Part shown: piece by piece, positions 1-9,510 of the stretch | Position numbering within the stretch: position 1 is the first letter of the stretch | Layout: each line of letters starts with the position of its first letter | DNA from: Ohtaekwangia sp966211525 | GTDB lineage: Bacteria > Bacteroidota > Bacteroidia > Cytophagales > Cyclobacteriaceae | Length of the DNA: 64,000 bases | Assembly (NCBI GenBank): GCA_966211525.1 | Contig: CBIHOZ010000006.1 | Span: forward strand, 1-64,000 | Direction: 5' to 3' | Translations under genes and position numbers: made by a program | The notes under the pieces: model-generated | Told to the model about the DNA's origin: nothing | Databases searched by the model: none | What the model saw: the letters and a program-made list of their open reading frames with translations, nothing else

Positions 1-147
1 CTATTCTCCTCATGTTTTAAAGTTGAATAATCTTCGGACGTGCTGAAGATGAATTATACCGGAATGCTTCCGTATGTAAGATTTGAAAGAGCATAGAAGC
101 AAAAATTTTACCAATAGCGTATAGCTCTGTTTCTGCTTAAAAAACGA
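1..147. other. non-coding stretch at left edge
   Basis: No gene can be supported here. A minus-strand ATG at 11-13 (M-R-R-I, reading off the left edge) could be the start of a gene outside the window, but only four codons are visible and no clear promoter box precedes it. Confidence 0.3.
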
Positions 148-173
148 AGAGCTGCCTCGTGTGAAGCAGCTCT
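148..173 (-). terminator. bidirectional intrinsic terminator
   Basis: An 8-bp stem (AGAGCTGC / GCAGCTCT) encloses a 10-nt loop, with a T-rich tract on the right and an A-rich tract on the left, so it can stop transcription on either strand. It lies 43 nt downstream of the giant TPR gene and is its likely terminator. Confidence 0.75.
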
Positions 174-215
174 TTATTTTTGTTTTGGGATATACCAAAA
201 CTCAGAATGAGATCG

Positions 216-3200
216 TTATTTGCAATACGTGTCTATTTGAAAGCGTGCCTTTGCATCGCCAAACTCAACGGCTTTTCTCCAGTCGAAGCAGGCCTTTTCT
301 TTTTCGTTCATCTGATAGTAAAAATTACCACGCTGTTTATAGTACGATGCATTCTTTGTGTCAATGCGTATAGCTTCATCCATATCAGATATACCGGCAC
401 CGTAATCTTCCAGTTCTGATTTGCAGGTAGCACGGTTATAGAATGCTATAGCATCATTCGGGTTGATTTGAATTACTTTGTTGTAATCAAGTATAGCGCC
501 TTCAAAATCTTCAATCGTTTCTTTTATATATCCTCTGTTGAAAAGTGCATTAGCATTTTTTGGATCAAGTTCTATAGCCTTGTTCAGCTCGATGATAGCA
601 GCCTTTGTATTTTCCAATGCTATATGGGCACGCCCTTTATTGACAAATAATGTTACGGAGTTTTCACCGGCCTTTTGTGCGTTATCGAAATCGCTTAGTG
701 CTTCCTGGTATTCGCCAGCTTCGAGTTGCATAAGACCGCGTCTCAGGTATGCATCTTTATCTTTTACTCCGGCTGCAATCAGTTTGTCGTAGTAGTCGCG
801 TGCGGGCACAAAACGTTCTGTAGCGTAATAGCCATCGGCCAGTAATTTATATAGTCCGGGCTCGGGCTTCTCCGACATCTTTTCGATGACACGGAAGTCG
901 CGTACACCTTCATCGTATTTCTTCAATGCATAGTACGCATTCGCGCGATTTTCATACGCTTTTAAATAATCGCCTTTGCGCTCAATGGCTTCGGTAAAAT
1001 CAGCAATAGACGCCTGGTAATTTTCCTGTTTGAAATATGCTTTACCGCGGTTGTTAAAGAGTACAGCATCTTTCAAACCAAGTGTAACAGCTTGCGTATA
1101 GTCTTTAATTGCTTCCGGTAAATTGTTTGTGCTGAACTTGGCATCGCCTCTGTGAAAGTATGCTGTAGCCAGCTTCGGATCTTTTTCTATCGCGAGATTA
1201 AAATCACTTACTGCAGCTTCAAGATTTTTTGCATCGTAACGACAGTGGCCGCGCATGTCGTATACCACGGCACTGCTAACTCCTGACGTGATTGCTTTTT
1301 CAAGATCCGGCAATGCTCCCTTAAAATCACGCTGATAATATTTCGATGCACCGCGTTTGTAATACAGGTTTGCGTCCGTTGCATTACTCGCTATAGCTTT
1401 GTCGAAATCAGGGATAGCTTTTTCGTAGTCTTTCAATTCAAAGAATGAGTTGGCGCGCGCAGTATATAGATTTGGATCTTTGCTGCCTGCATCTATAGCT
1501 TTGGTAAGATCGGTTGATGCACCTTGATAATCTTTTAAACTATACCTGGAGAGACCAATCATAGTTAACTCGTCTGCTCCGGCTTCATTGCGTGCTACTA
1601 CAATGGCGAGGTCGGTAATAACACTCGCATATTCTTTTAACTGATAGCGCGCTGCTGCACGATTCTTCAGTGCCTGCGTATAGTCTTTCTTAAGTCCTAA
1701 GGCACGATCGAAATCTGCAATAGCCGACTGTGCATTGCCTGCATTCAGTTTCGCTTTACCGCGATTGTTATAGATGATCTCGTCATTAGCGCCCGATGCT
1801 ATAGCTTTATCATACGCAGCAACAGCTCCCTGAAAATTACTTTGTTTGAAACGTGCATTACCAAGCTGATAGTATATTTCTTTATTCTTGCTATCGAGCG
1901 ATGCGGCTTTTTCAAGATGCGGCAATGCTTCTTTATCTTTTTGCGAAGCAAGGTAGGAGAGTGCCAGTGCTTCGTAAGTAGACAGGTCTGCTTTGCCTTT
2001 CTGCACAGTCTTCTCCAGATCAATGATGGCAGATGTATACTCTTTTTGCTGATACGAAGATTTACCACGCTTCAACGGTATATCATCTTCTTTTTCTCCA
2101 GCCATCTCGGCCGCTGTCAGCGCTTCGATGGTCCCTTTATAGTCGCCCGCATCAAAGCGCAGGTAGCCGGCATATAAAGCAACCTTGCCATCTTTTACAC
2201 CTGCCTGTAATGCTTTATCGAGGTACGGTTTGGCGGCATCTTTCTTGCCCAGTATATAATTACCAACACCGAGCATTTTGAGCATGTCAGGCGTTTCTCC
2301 TTCGGTAGTTTTTGCTTTTTCAAGATCGGCTATCGCTCCGGCATAATCCTTCAGACTATATTTAGCGGTACCGCGATTTAATTGTGCCTTGGTATAGCCT
2401 GGGTTAAGTTGTATAGCTTTATCAAAATCAGCTACAGCCCCTGCCAGGTCGTTGGTGTTCATTTTTGCTTTACCTCGATTGTTAAAGAGTATAGCATCGC
2501 TGGAGCCTGCCTTTACTGCGTTATCATAATTCTTGATGGCACCGGCAAAATCACTCTTCATGAATTTTATATCACCCAGGTTCTTGAATGCTTCGGCATC
2601 ATTAGCACCTAACGATACTGCTTTCTCCAGATCAGGCAGTGCTTTGTCATAATCTTTCTGTGCAAACTCAGCATTACCTTTATACAGATATACTTCTTTG
2701 GTAGTGCTGCCTGCGTTGATCGCACGACTTAATGATTCTATAGCGCCCGCATATTCCTTGCTTTTATACTGGCATGTGCCGAGTTGCGTAAATACATCTT
2801 TATCGGTAAGTCCCAACGATACAGCTGCAGATAATGCTTTAACGGCTTCGCCACAATTACCTGCTGCAGCCATGCTGAGACCGAGCATTCTGAAAACTTC
2901 TTTATCGCGTACGCCTTTCTGTACGGCTGTATCAAACGCTTCAGCTGCGCCTTTGTAATCTTGTAAAGCATATTTCGCAGCACCTATCTTTTGATAGAAT
3001 TCAGCATCGGCTCTTCCGCTCGCAATTATCTTTTCGAAATCAGCAATAGCACCTTTCCAATCCTGAATCAGGTAACGGGCTTCAGCGCGATTCTCAAGCG
3101 CTTTATCATATCCTGCACGCAGCTCCAATGCTTTATCGAAATCAGCGATCGATCCTTTATAGTCTTTGAGTATAAATTTCGCTTTACCGCGATTGTTGTA

Positions 3201-3695
3201 AAGTATAGCATCGGCTTTGCCGGTAGCAACGGCTTTGTCATAGTTTGTTATTGCTTCGCGGTAATTCTCCATTCTGAATTTACCGTTGCCGAGGTTGACG
3301 TACGTGTCGAAGCCAGTGGCACCCATCGTGATGGCTTTCTCCAGGTCTGTAACAGCACCCTGGTAGTCATTGAGATTATAGCGTGCATTACCGCGATGTT
3401 CGAATAATTCAACGGTGTTGATACGCGCTTTTACAGCCTCATCAAAATCAGCTTTTGCTTTGTCGTATTCCTTCAGGTTGTAATAGGCAATGCCTCGCTT
3501 TACATATACTTCTTTGTTGGAGAAGTTGGAGTTGATAAGCTGCGTGAATTGTACGGAGGCATCGTTGTGATCGCCCGCCTTTAATTTTTTCAGGGCCGTT
3601 TCCCATTGTACCTGCAGCAACGAATCTGTTTTCTGCGCGAAGGAAAGGGTAATAGAAAAAAGCAATAAGGCAACTGCCAAACAGGTTCTTCTCAT
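216..3695 (-). CDS. giant secreted tetratricopeptide-repeat protein
   Basis: The 1159-residue protein starts with a signal peptide (about residues 1-20, ending SFAQ) and is then TPR repeats to the end, with recurrent DYxGAIxDFxKAI helices. TPRs are protein-binding solenoids, so it is probably a periplasmic or surface scaffold; no catalytic motif is visible. A higher order is superimposed: the motif NNRGKA recurs at residues 167, 405, 643 and 881, exactly 238 residues (7 x 34) apart, and LExAxxR-type motifs at 199, 437, 675 and 913 keep the same spacing. It has its own -7 box and a terminator, so it is probably monocistronic. Family assignment is certain; the function is unknown. Confidence 0.93.
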   Translation of the reverse strand: MRRTCLAVALLLFSITLSFAQKTDSLLQVQWETALKKLKAGDHNDASVQFTQLINSNFSNKEVYVKRGIAYYNLKEYDKAKADFDEAVKARINTVELFEHRGNARYNLNDYQGAVTDLEKAITMGATGFDTYVNLGNGKFRMENYREAITNYDKAVATGKADAILYNNRGKAKFILKDYKGSIADFDKALELRAGYDKALENRAEARYLIQDWKGAIADFEKIIASGRADAEFYQKIGAAKYALQDYKGAAEAFDTAVQKGVRDKEVFRMLGLSMAAAGNCGEAVKALSAAVSLGLTDKDVFTQLGTCQYKSKEYAGAIESLSRAINAGSTTKEVYLYKGNAEFAQKDYDKALPDLEKAVSLGANDAEAFKNLGDIKFMKSDFAGAIKNYDNAVKAGSSDAILFNNRGKAKMNTNDLAGAVADFDKAIQLNPGYTKAQLNRGTAKYSLKDYAGAIADLEKAKTTEGETPDMLKMLGVGNYILGKKDAAKPYLDKALQAGVKDGKVALYAGYLRFDAGDYKGTIEALTAAEMAGEKEDDIPLKRGKSSYQQKEYTSAIIDLEKTVQKGKADLSTYEALALSYLASQKDKEALPHLEKAASLDSKNKEIYYQLGNARFKQSNFQGAVAAYDKAIASGANDEIIYNNRGKAKLNAGNAQSAIADFDRALGLKKDYTQALKNRAAARYQLKEYASVITDLAIVVARNEAGADELTMIGLSRYSLKDYQGASTDLTKAIDAGSKDPNLYTARANSFFELKDYEKAIPDFDKAIASNATDANLYYKRGASKYYQRDFKGALPDLEKAITSGVSSAVVYDMRGHCRYDAKNLEAAVSDFNLAIEKDPKLATAYFHRGDAKFSTNNLPEAIKDYTQAVTLGLKDAVLFNNRGKAYFKQENYQASIADFTEAIERKGDYLKAYENRANAYYALKKYDEGVRDFRVIEKMSEKPEPGLYKLLADGYYATERFVPARDYYDKLIAAGVKDKDAYLRRGLMQLEAGEYQEALSDFDNAQKAGENSVTLFVNKGRAHIALENTKAAIIELNKAIELDPKNANALFNRGYIKETIEDFEGAILDYNKVIQINPNDAIAFYNRATCKSELEDYGAGISDMDEAIRIDTKNASYYKQRGNFYYQMNEKEKACFDWRKAVEFGDAKARFQIDTYCK

Positions 3696-3717
3696 GGATT
3701 CAAAATATTGTCCAGAA

Positions 3718-3725
3718 CAAATTTA
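3718..3725 (-). promoter_or_regulatory. Bacteroidota -7 box for the giant TPR gene
   Basis: Reads TAAATTTG on the minus strand, an exact TAnnTTTG match, 22 nt upstream of the ATG. I see no convincing -33 TTTG. Confidence 0.5.
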
Positions 3726-3921
3726 TTAAATCTGCTCGTGATTCATGGAATTACCTGATCAGCCATCTTTTGGATCGCTAAATGCAAAACTGCCAATAGA
3801 TTACGGAAAGGCCGTTGATCAGCGTTGCCCCTAAGATTTTCTCCGGCAGGATGTATAAAAAATCAGTTTAGTCTTTCGTGATAACCAAAGACCCCGTGTG
3901 ATGTCCCGCGACTGGTGATTT

Positions 3922-4698
3922 TTATTTTCTGACAATAAGCAGAAGATCAAGTGCATTGGTTGCATCGTCTACCACGACATAATCTTCGTGGTGAATATTG
4001 GTAACAAGCTTGTTGTCGGTTGACTGAAGTTTATTACGGTTCCAGCGGTTCAGTACTTCGTAGGGCAGTCGCAGAATGGAGGCGGGCAGTCTGTACTGAA
4101 GATTCAGTATATCAAATCGCGTAATGCGTTCCACTGACTTTTTATTCTGCTCGTAGTAGTCCATTACCTTTTCATTGCCGGTAATACCTTTCATCTCGGC
4201 ATGGCTGAATATTTTTTGAGCGAGTGCTTTCAATTCCTGCGGCAGGTACTCGCGCACGTGCCACGGGTTCCGCGTAAGCGACATCTTGCGATTGGGTGTT
4301 GTGAGTAATGCAATGCCGCCCGGTTTTAACACACGGTGTATTTCTTTCAGGAACAGAAAATCATTTTCAATATGTTCGATCACCTGGAAGCTTACGATGC
4401 GATCATACGCGTTATCGGCAAGCCCGCCAAGCGGAGGGATGTTCATGCTGATAAATTTACCAGACGGGAATCGCTGCTGAAGTGTATCGATAACCGGCTT
4501 GATCTTATCGACCGCAGTAAAACTTTTAGTGAGCGGCAGCATGGTTTCAATACCGCGGCCTTCGCCACAACCTACTTCGAGCACATCTCCCTGAATGTAT
4601 TCTTTTGCTACAACATACGCTTTGAATAAACGTTGATGGATAGGATTATCGGAAGCAATCTGCTCGCTGGTAATTTCGGTCGTATATACTTTAGCCAT
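3922..4698 (-). CDS. class I SAM-dependent methyltransferase
   Basis: A 258-residue Rossmann-fold methyltransferase. Motif I (VLEVGCGEGRG) lies at about residues 40-50, followed by an acidic residue in FTAVDK, then a post-motif segment (YDRIVSFQVIEHI) and LKPGGIALLTTPN, the usual order in Methyltransf_11/UbiE-like enzymes. The substrate cannot be read from the sequence; the basic C-terminus and a downstream YEVLNRWNRNKL stretch do not match a specific family I know. It stands alone, divergent from the GWxTD gene, with a -7 box very close to the ATG. Confidence 0.85.
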   Translation of the reverse strand: MAKVYTTEITSEQIASDNPIHQRLFKAYVVAKEYIQGDVLEVGCGEGRGIETMLPLTKSFTAVDKIKPVIDTLQQRFPSGKFISMNIPPLGGLADNAYDRIVSFQVIEHIENDFLFLKEIHRVLKPGGIALLTTPNRKMSLTRNPWHVREYLPQELKALAQKIFSHAEMKGITGNEKVMDYYEQNKKSVERITRFDILNLQYRLPASILRLPYEVLNRWNRNKLQSTDNKLVTNIHHEDYVVVDDATNALDLLLIVRK

Positions 4699-4706
4699 AT
4701 CGGCCG

Positions 4707-4714
4707 CAAAGATA
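4707..4714 (-). promoter_or_regulatory. Bacteroidota -7 box for the methyltransferase gene
   Basis: TATCTTTG on the minus strand, 8 nt from the ATG. This implies a nearly leaderless mRNA. Confidence 0.55.
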
Positions 4715-4819
4715 AGGACGATTTGCGAGGTACGAACGATTAAGATAAAATGGATTTAGCGTTGCGCTGAATTCAACTACTCTACTTCGTTCCTCGTACT
4801 TTTATATTATTTTCATCCA

Positions 4820-5959
4820 ATGAAGCGATTAGTTTTACTGTTTGTCGTTGTGAGTTCGGTTGCCTGCGCGCAGCCACTACGTGATATCAATTATCGTTAC
4901 CTGTATGATCCTGATCAGCCGATCTTACTCGATATCAAGCCCGTACGTGTCGGCAACAGCTGGGAAATATTTTATAAACTTCAGAAGCGGGACACCACTA
5001 CCTCCGGACTTTCGGCCGAGTGGAGCACACGCAATACCTTGGGCGACAAAGAAGGTACTGCGATCAGTTCCGTAACCGGAAATGCGGAAGCCGGAAAAAT
5101 TACATTGCCGGTGTCTGCGTCTGTGCAGGTACTGGTTGCCAAGATCATCAGCGCGTCCACCAATAAAGCGTGGTATTTCTATAAAGTGCTCGATCCTAAA
5201 TATCCGGTTAACGGATGGCTTTCAGCAGCGGGTGAACCTGTGCCGGGGCAGTATATAAAAGGAGGCCATGCCTATGCCTTTCACGGACCAGGTCAACCTA
5301 AAATTGTATCATACTACCGTGATACTTTTCCGGCAGCGGTGCCTGCATTTTCGGAAGCGCTCGGTAAAGTGGCTCCGGCTTTAAAGGTTGATTCTACCTT
5401 TGCCGTGACGGGTGAAGAAGGTGTTACGTTCTCTCAGCAAGGACTATATCTTGTGCAGATTGATACTACATCCGCAGAAGGATATGCTTTCCGGGTACAA
5501 AATGATTATCCGCGCCTGACTAAACTTGAGAGTCTCGCAGACCCATTTATATATGTATGCACACGCCAGGAGTTTGATCGGCTAAAAGTTGCCCGCGGAG
5601 ATAAGAAGGCGTTTGATAAAGTGATTCTGAACATTACCGGAGATGCCGAGCGCGCCAAGAAATTTATGCGCAGTTACTTCCGAAGGGTAGAGCTGGCCAA
5701 CCAGTTCTTTACTTCGTACAAAGAAGGATGGAAGACCGATCGTGGTATGATCTATATAGTATTCGGGGTGCCGGATGAAGTATATAAATTCAACGAACGT
5801 GAAGTGTGGAACTATAAGAACAGCTCGTTTAAAGCATCGTTTGATTTTGTGAAATCGCCAACGCTTTTTGATCCTGAGAATTTAGTCCTCGTGCGTGAAC
5901 GCAAGTTCCAGGAGACGTGGTATGAAGTGATTGACTTGTGGCGCAATGCCCGCTTTTGA
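4820..5959 (+). CDS. GWxTD domain-containing secreted protein
   Basis: A 379-residue protein with an N-terminal signal peptide ending near VACAQ (a Cys in this region makes a lipoprotein possible). The C-terminal third carries the motif that names the GWxTD domain (KEGWKTDRGMIYIVFGVPDE), followed by EVWNYKN. The domain is known from Bacteroidota and Acidobacteria, but no biochemical function is established to my knowledge. The N-terminal part looks like a beta-rich module. The gene is isolated, divergent from the methyltransferase, and shares a bidirectional terminator with the convergent lytic transglycosylase operon. Confidence 0.85.
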   Translation: MKRLVLLFVVVSSVACAQPLRDINYRYLYDPDQPILLDIKPVRVGNSWEIFYKLQKRDTTTSGLSAEWSTRNTLGDKEGTAISSVTGNAEAGKITLPVSASVQVLVAKIISASTNKAWYFYKVLDPKYPVNGWLSAAGEPVPGQYIKGGHAYAFHGPGQPKIVSYYRDTFPAAVPAFSEALGKVAPALKVDSTFAVTGEEGVTFSQQGLYLVQIDTTSAEGYAFRVQNDYPRLTKLESLADPFIYVCTRQEFDRLKVARGDKKAFDKVILNITGDAERAKKFMRSYFRRVELANQFFTSYKEGWKTDRGMIYIVFGVPDEVYKFNEREVWNYKNSSFKASFDFVKSPTLFDPENLVLVRERKFQETWYEVIDLWRNARF

Positions 5960-5983
5960 AAAGCGATATATACTTATAAAACA

Positions 5984-6008
5984 AAAAGCCGGAAGTACTC
6001 CGGCTTTT
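5984..6008 (+). terminator. bidirectional intrinsic terminator
   Basis: A 10-bp stem (AAAAGCCGGA / TCCGGCTTTT) with a 5-nt loop, flanked by A-rich and T-rich runs. It sits between convergent gene ends (5959 on plus, 6055 on minus) and can serve both. Confidence 0.85.
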
Positions 6009-6054
6009 GTTTTTATATCGGTGCTCAACGGTGAGCTATTAATTTTCTTGTTGA

Positions 6055-7506
6055 TTATATACCGATGATCAGCTTCTGGCCAGGCTGCAGTTTGTTGTCG
6101 CCCAGGTTGTTCATGGACTTGATCTTGTCTACCGTAAGTCCTTCGAACTTGCGGGAGATGTGCCACAGCGTATCGCCAGGTTGCACGGTATATGTTTTTG
6201 AATCTGGTATAGCAGATGGTGTTGTGTTTTGCTGTTTTGCGGATGCTACCATCGTAGTAGCGCGCGGGCTTCCCTTCAGCCAGATGTTCAGGCGCTGACC
6301 AACACGGATGGTGTTGCTGCGCATGTTATTCCATTTTTTCAGGTTTGTTACACTTACACCGTGGCGCATTGCGATAGAACCGAGTACATCTCCGCTTCTC
6401 ACTTTATATACGATGCGATCGCGACCATACGTGCTGCCTTCAGACTTCTTGGCTAATGTGAGTAGTTCATTGCGACCTACTTTAGAAGCTGAGTCCAGAA
6501 TAGCGTAACGATTCAGTGCGAGTAATTCTTTTGATGACTTCGGAACATGCAATACATAAGGCTTGTGTGTTTCCGGAAGTGCATTGTGCTGGATGGATGG
6601 ATTCAATCGCTGCAAGTCTTCGAGACAAGCATTGGTAAGATTGGCAAACGTTTCGAAGTGCAGGTATTTATTCACGTGAAGTGTATCCGACATTACCAGT
6701 TTCTCCTCACCTTCATTATAGAAGTTGTGCTCATCGAGATAGTTCATGGTATAGGTAATCGCTACGAACTGCGGAACGTAGGAGCGTGTCTCACGCGGCA
6801 GGTTCGGGTATATTTCCCAGAAGGAACGCTTGTAGCCTGATTTGCGAATAGCACGCTTCACATTACCCGGACCGGTGTTGTATGCAGCAAGTGCAAGCTC
6901 CCAGTCGTGAAACATGTTGTACAGATCGCGGAGGTAACGGCATGCAGACTCTGTTGATTTTTCAGGATCCATACGCTCGTCTATAAACCAGTCGTTGTGC
7001 AGACCGTAGTACTTGCCGGTAGCCGACATAAACTGCCACAAACCAACCGCGCGTACGCGAGATATAGCACGCGGGTTTAATCCGGATTCGATGATGGATA
7101 AATATTTCAGTTCATCCGGAAGGTTATACTTAGCAAGGTATTTTTCGAAGATCGGGAAGTAGAGATTCTTCCTGCGCATGATCATTTTGGTATACTCACG
7201 ATCACGCACTGTGAAGTAATTGATGAACGCATGGATGCGGTCGTTGTACACCAGCGGTATTCTCTTGGAGATACACGCCAGGCGATCCTGGATCACAGCA
7301 GGATCATCATCGCCCGGTATATATTCCAGGTCGGTTGGTAAAGCGAAGTATACGAAGTCTACCGTATCTTCTTTATACAGCATTTCTTCTTCTGCTTCCG
7401 CTACTTCGAGAGAGTCCACCACTACAGAATCAGGTTGTTGTACAATCTGACCGTACGTTAAAGTTGAAAAAGTGATGAAGGCTGCTAAGAGAATTTGTTT
7501 TCTCAT
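6055..7506 (-). CDS. LysM-containing lytic transglycosylase (MltD-like)
   Basis: A 483-residue murein hydrolase with a signal peptide (cleavage near TYGQ). An SLT goose-type lysozyme domain spans about residues 115-260: the catalytic glutamate is E140 in SIIESGLNP, followed by VGLWQFM and AYNTGPGNV. Two LysM domains follow, one with RSGDVLGSIAMRHGVS and one C-terminal with QPGDTLWHISRKF. It should cleave glycan strands to 1,6-anhydro ends in the periplasm. It is the last gene of a tatA-gatA-mltD-like operon; its ATG lies 1 nt from the gatA stop. Length and domain order fit the family. Confidence 0.92.
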   Translation of the reverse strand: MRKQILLAAFITFSTLTYGQIVQQPDSVVVDSLEVAEAEEEMLYKEDTVDFVYFALPTDLEYIPGDDDPAVIQDRLACISKRIPLVYNDRIHAFINYFTVRDREYTKMIMRRKNLYFPIFEKYLAKYNLPDELKYLSIIESGLNPRAISRVRAVGLWQFMSATGKYYGLHNDWFIDERMDPEKSTESACRYLRDLYNMFHDWELALAAYNTGPGNVKRAIRKSGYKRSFWEIYPNLPRETRSYVPQFVAITYTMNYLDEHNFYNEGEEKLVMSDTLHVNKYLHFETFANLTNACLEDLQRLNPSIQHNALPETHKPYVLHVPKSSKELLALNRYAILDSASKVGRNELLTLAKKSEGSTYGRDRIVYKVRSGDVLGSIAMRHGVSVTNLKKWNNMRSNTIRVGQRLNIWLKGSPRATTMVASAKQQNTTPSAIPDSKTYTVQPGDTLWHISRKFEGLTVDKIKSMNNLGDNKLQPGQKLIIGI

Positions 7507-7507
7507 G

Positions 7508-8938
7508 TCAGTTCATGTTTGTTAGTGCGTTTGAAAAATGTAACAGTTTCGATTCTTCAAAATCATCTGCAATTACTTGCAGGCCGATGGGCAATCCTTG
7601 TTTATCGTTTCCACAGGGTATAGCAATGGCAGGTACGCCTGCTACATTGGCCTGTACAGAGAATAAATCTGCCAGGTACATCTCCAGTGGATTATCGGTA
7701 TGCTCCCCTAACTTGAAAGCCGTTGTAGGGGTAATGGGCATCACGATGAAATCATATTCTTTAAAAATCTCTTTTGTCTTCTCGCGGATAATGCGTCTCA
7801 CCTTTTGTGCTTTGGTATAATACGCATCGTAGTAACTCGCACTCAATACAAAAGTTCCCAATAAAATTCTACGTTGTACTTCTTTTCCGAATCCTTCTGA
7901 CCGGCTCTTTTTATAGAGCGAGTGAAGATCTGAAACATTCGAGCTTCTATACCCATACCGAACGCCATCGTATCGCGAAAGGTTCGAGCTGGCTTCTGCT
8001 GTTGCAAGTATATAGTACGTAGGTAATACATACTCCTGCAAAGGAAAATCTATAACATCAACGGAGTGACCAGCGGCTTTAATCTGTGCAATCTTGCTTT
8101 TAATTGCATCGCGTATCTCAGGCTGCAATCCTTCCGATGAGTCGATCTCGCGTACATACGCTACTTTGTACGCTTTGCCGTTAGTGCTCGCAAGCTCTTG
8201 CGTGTAAGCAGGTACGGGTTTATGTGCTACGGTACTATCTGAGTCGTCAGCACCGGCTATAACTTCCAGTACAAGCGCTACATCTTCTACTGACTTTCCA
8301 AATATACCGATGCAATCAAATGACGAGCCATACGCTACGAGTCCGAAACGAGAGATGCGGGAGTATGTAGGCTTTAATCCTACGAGTCCGCAGAATGCAG
8401 CGGGTTGGCGCACCGAACCGCCTGTATCAGAACCAAGCGACACCTGGCACATATCTGCCTGAACTGCTACTGCCGAGCCTCCAGAAGATCCTCCGGGTAC
8501 GCGTGTATTATCAGCATCGTTTAACACCGGACCAAAAGCTGAATTCTCGTTGGAAGAACCCATGGCAAATTCGTCACAGTTTTGGCGACCGATGATGATG
8601 GCATCTTCATCGATCAAACGCTGAACAGCGGTAGCATTGAATTGAGAAATGAAACCATCCAGCACACGGCTGCTGCCCTGTAGTGGATGATCTTTGTAAG
8701 CCAAAACATCTTTTATGCCGACTACAAGGCCGGCTAATTTTCCTGCTTTGCCTTCTTTAATTTTTTTGTCAACTGCAACGGCACGTTCAAGCGCTTCTGT
8801 TTCAAACACACTTAAAAATGCGTTGAGATGCGCTTTGTTCTTAATGTTGTTGAGGTGGTGCTGAACCAGCTCATAACAGCTAATAGTACCGTGCTGCAGA
8901 TCGTTCTGAAGTTCGCGAAATGTAGCGTACGTTTTCAA
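7508..8938 (-). CDS. gatA: Asp-tRNA(Asn)/Glu-tRNA(Gln) amidotransferase subunit A
   Basis: A 476-residue amidase-signature enzyme, the glutaminase subunit of GatCAB, which converts mischarged Glu-tRNA(Gln) or Asp-tRNA(Asn) to the amide form. The catalytic Ser-cisSer-Lys triad is readable: Lys in VVGIKDVLAY, the cis-Ser in GGSSGGSAVAV and the nucleophile Ser in GSDTGGSVRQPA. GatB and GatC are not in the window. It sits 2 nt after tatA and 1 nt before the lytic transglycosylase, so co-transcription is very likely. Confidence 0.95.
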   Translation of the reverse strand: MKTYATFRELQNDLQHGTISCYELVQHHLNNIKNKAHLNAFLSVFETEALERAVAVDKKIKEGKAGKLAGLVVGIKDVLAYKDHPLQGSSRVLDGFISQFNATAVQRLIDEDAIIIGRQNCDEFAMGSSNENSAFGPVLNDADNTRVPGGSSGGSAVAVQADMCQVSLGSDTGGSVRQPAAFCGLVGLKPTYSRISRFGLVAYGSSFDCIGIFGKSVEDVALVLEVIAGADDSDSTVAHKPVPAYTQELASTNGKAYKVAYVREIDSSEGLQPEIRDAIKSKIAQIKAAGHSVDVIDFPLQEYVLPTYYILATAEASSNLSRYDGVRYGYRSSNVSDLHSLYKKSRSEGFGKEVQRRILLGTFVLSASYYDAYYTKAQKVRRIIREKTKEIFKEYDFIVMPITPTTAFKLGEHTDNPLEMYLADLFSVQANVAGVPAIAIPCGNDKQGLPIGLQVIADDFEESKLLHFSNALTNMN

Positions 8939-8940
8939 TA

Positions 8941-9153
8941 CTATTTGCCTTCTTCAATTTTGCTAGTAGTACCAGCGTCCTCAACTTCCTTCTTCACATC
9001 CTTTACAGCGTCTTTGAATTCTTTCACGCCTTTTCCAAGACCTTTCATGAATTCAGGGATTTTCTTGGCTCCGAAGAACACGAGAACGAAAAGACCAATG
9101 AGAAGAATTTCCTGGAAACCAACCCCACTGAGAAACAATAATGTAGCGTTCAT
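8941..9153 (-). CDS. tatA: Sec-independent protein translocase subunit TatA
   Basis: A 70-residue TatA/E family protein of the twin-arginine pathway: a short periplasmic N-terminus, one membrane helix (about residues 13-28), the hinge FFGAKKIPEF, an amphipathic helix (MKGLGKGVKEFKDAV) and an acidic tail. A longer reading frame runs upstream to 9258, but I choose the ATG at 9153 because the family starts there and a TACTTTTG promoter box lies at 9177-9184, inside the longer frame. It is the first gene of the operon with gatA (2-nt gap). Confidence 0.93.
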   Translation of the reverse strand: MNATLLFLSGVGFQEILLIGLFVLVFFGAKKIPEFMKGLGKGVKEFKDAVKDVKKEVEDAGTTSKIEEGK

Positions 9154-9176
9154 GGCTTTATGATTTAATCGAATTA

Positions 9177-9184
9177 CAAAAGTA
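9177..9184 (-). promoter_or_regulatory. -7 box of the tatA-gatA operon
   Basis: TACTTTTG on the minus strand, 23 nt before the chosen tatA ATG. It decides the start codon, since the longer frame begins upstream of it. Confidence 0.55.
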
Positions 9185-9510
9185 GGGCAAAAAACGGTAC
9201 GATCAAACGCATACGGGGGGCGGTAAAAAGCGTATAGGCCCCGTGTGTTGAATGACACGGGTATATGATGGTTGATGGCTGGCTTTCCGGATGGTTTCCA
9301 ATGATTTTAAGCCTGAACACTACATGGCAACTGCAGAAAGTCTAACCACTGCCAAGGCACATCAAAAAATCATTCCATAGGCTGAAAAAGCCGCTTTTTT
9401 AAATTTTTGCAATGATATGATGCGCATGCAATACACGCTTCTGCCGAAGCCTGAAAGTGATGGGTAAATATGTTGGTTGTAAGAAAATATAGCTGTGCAG
9501 AATATTTCAA
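9185..9510. other. intergenic gap without a recognisable gene
   Basis: No coding sequence is supported. It holds a 7-bp hairpin (CCCGTGT/ACACGGG, 9240-9261) upstream of tatA with no T tract, and a weak GGCT/AGCC hairpin near 9380-9392 followed by T runs, which could be a poor terminator for the EnvC-like gene. Confidence 0.4.

Noticed and set aside
10..198. 62-codon minus-strand frame at the left edge
   Set aside because: It spans the bidirectional terminator and has no protein-like character.
8941..9258. Longer tatA start at 9258
   Set aside because: The extension is not TatA-like and begins upstream of the -7 box at 9177-9184.
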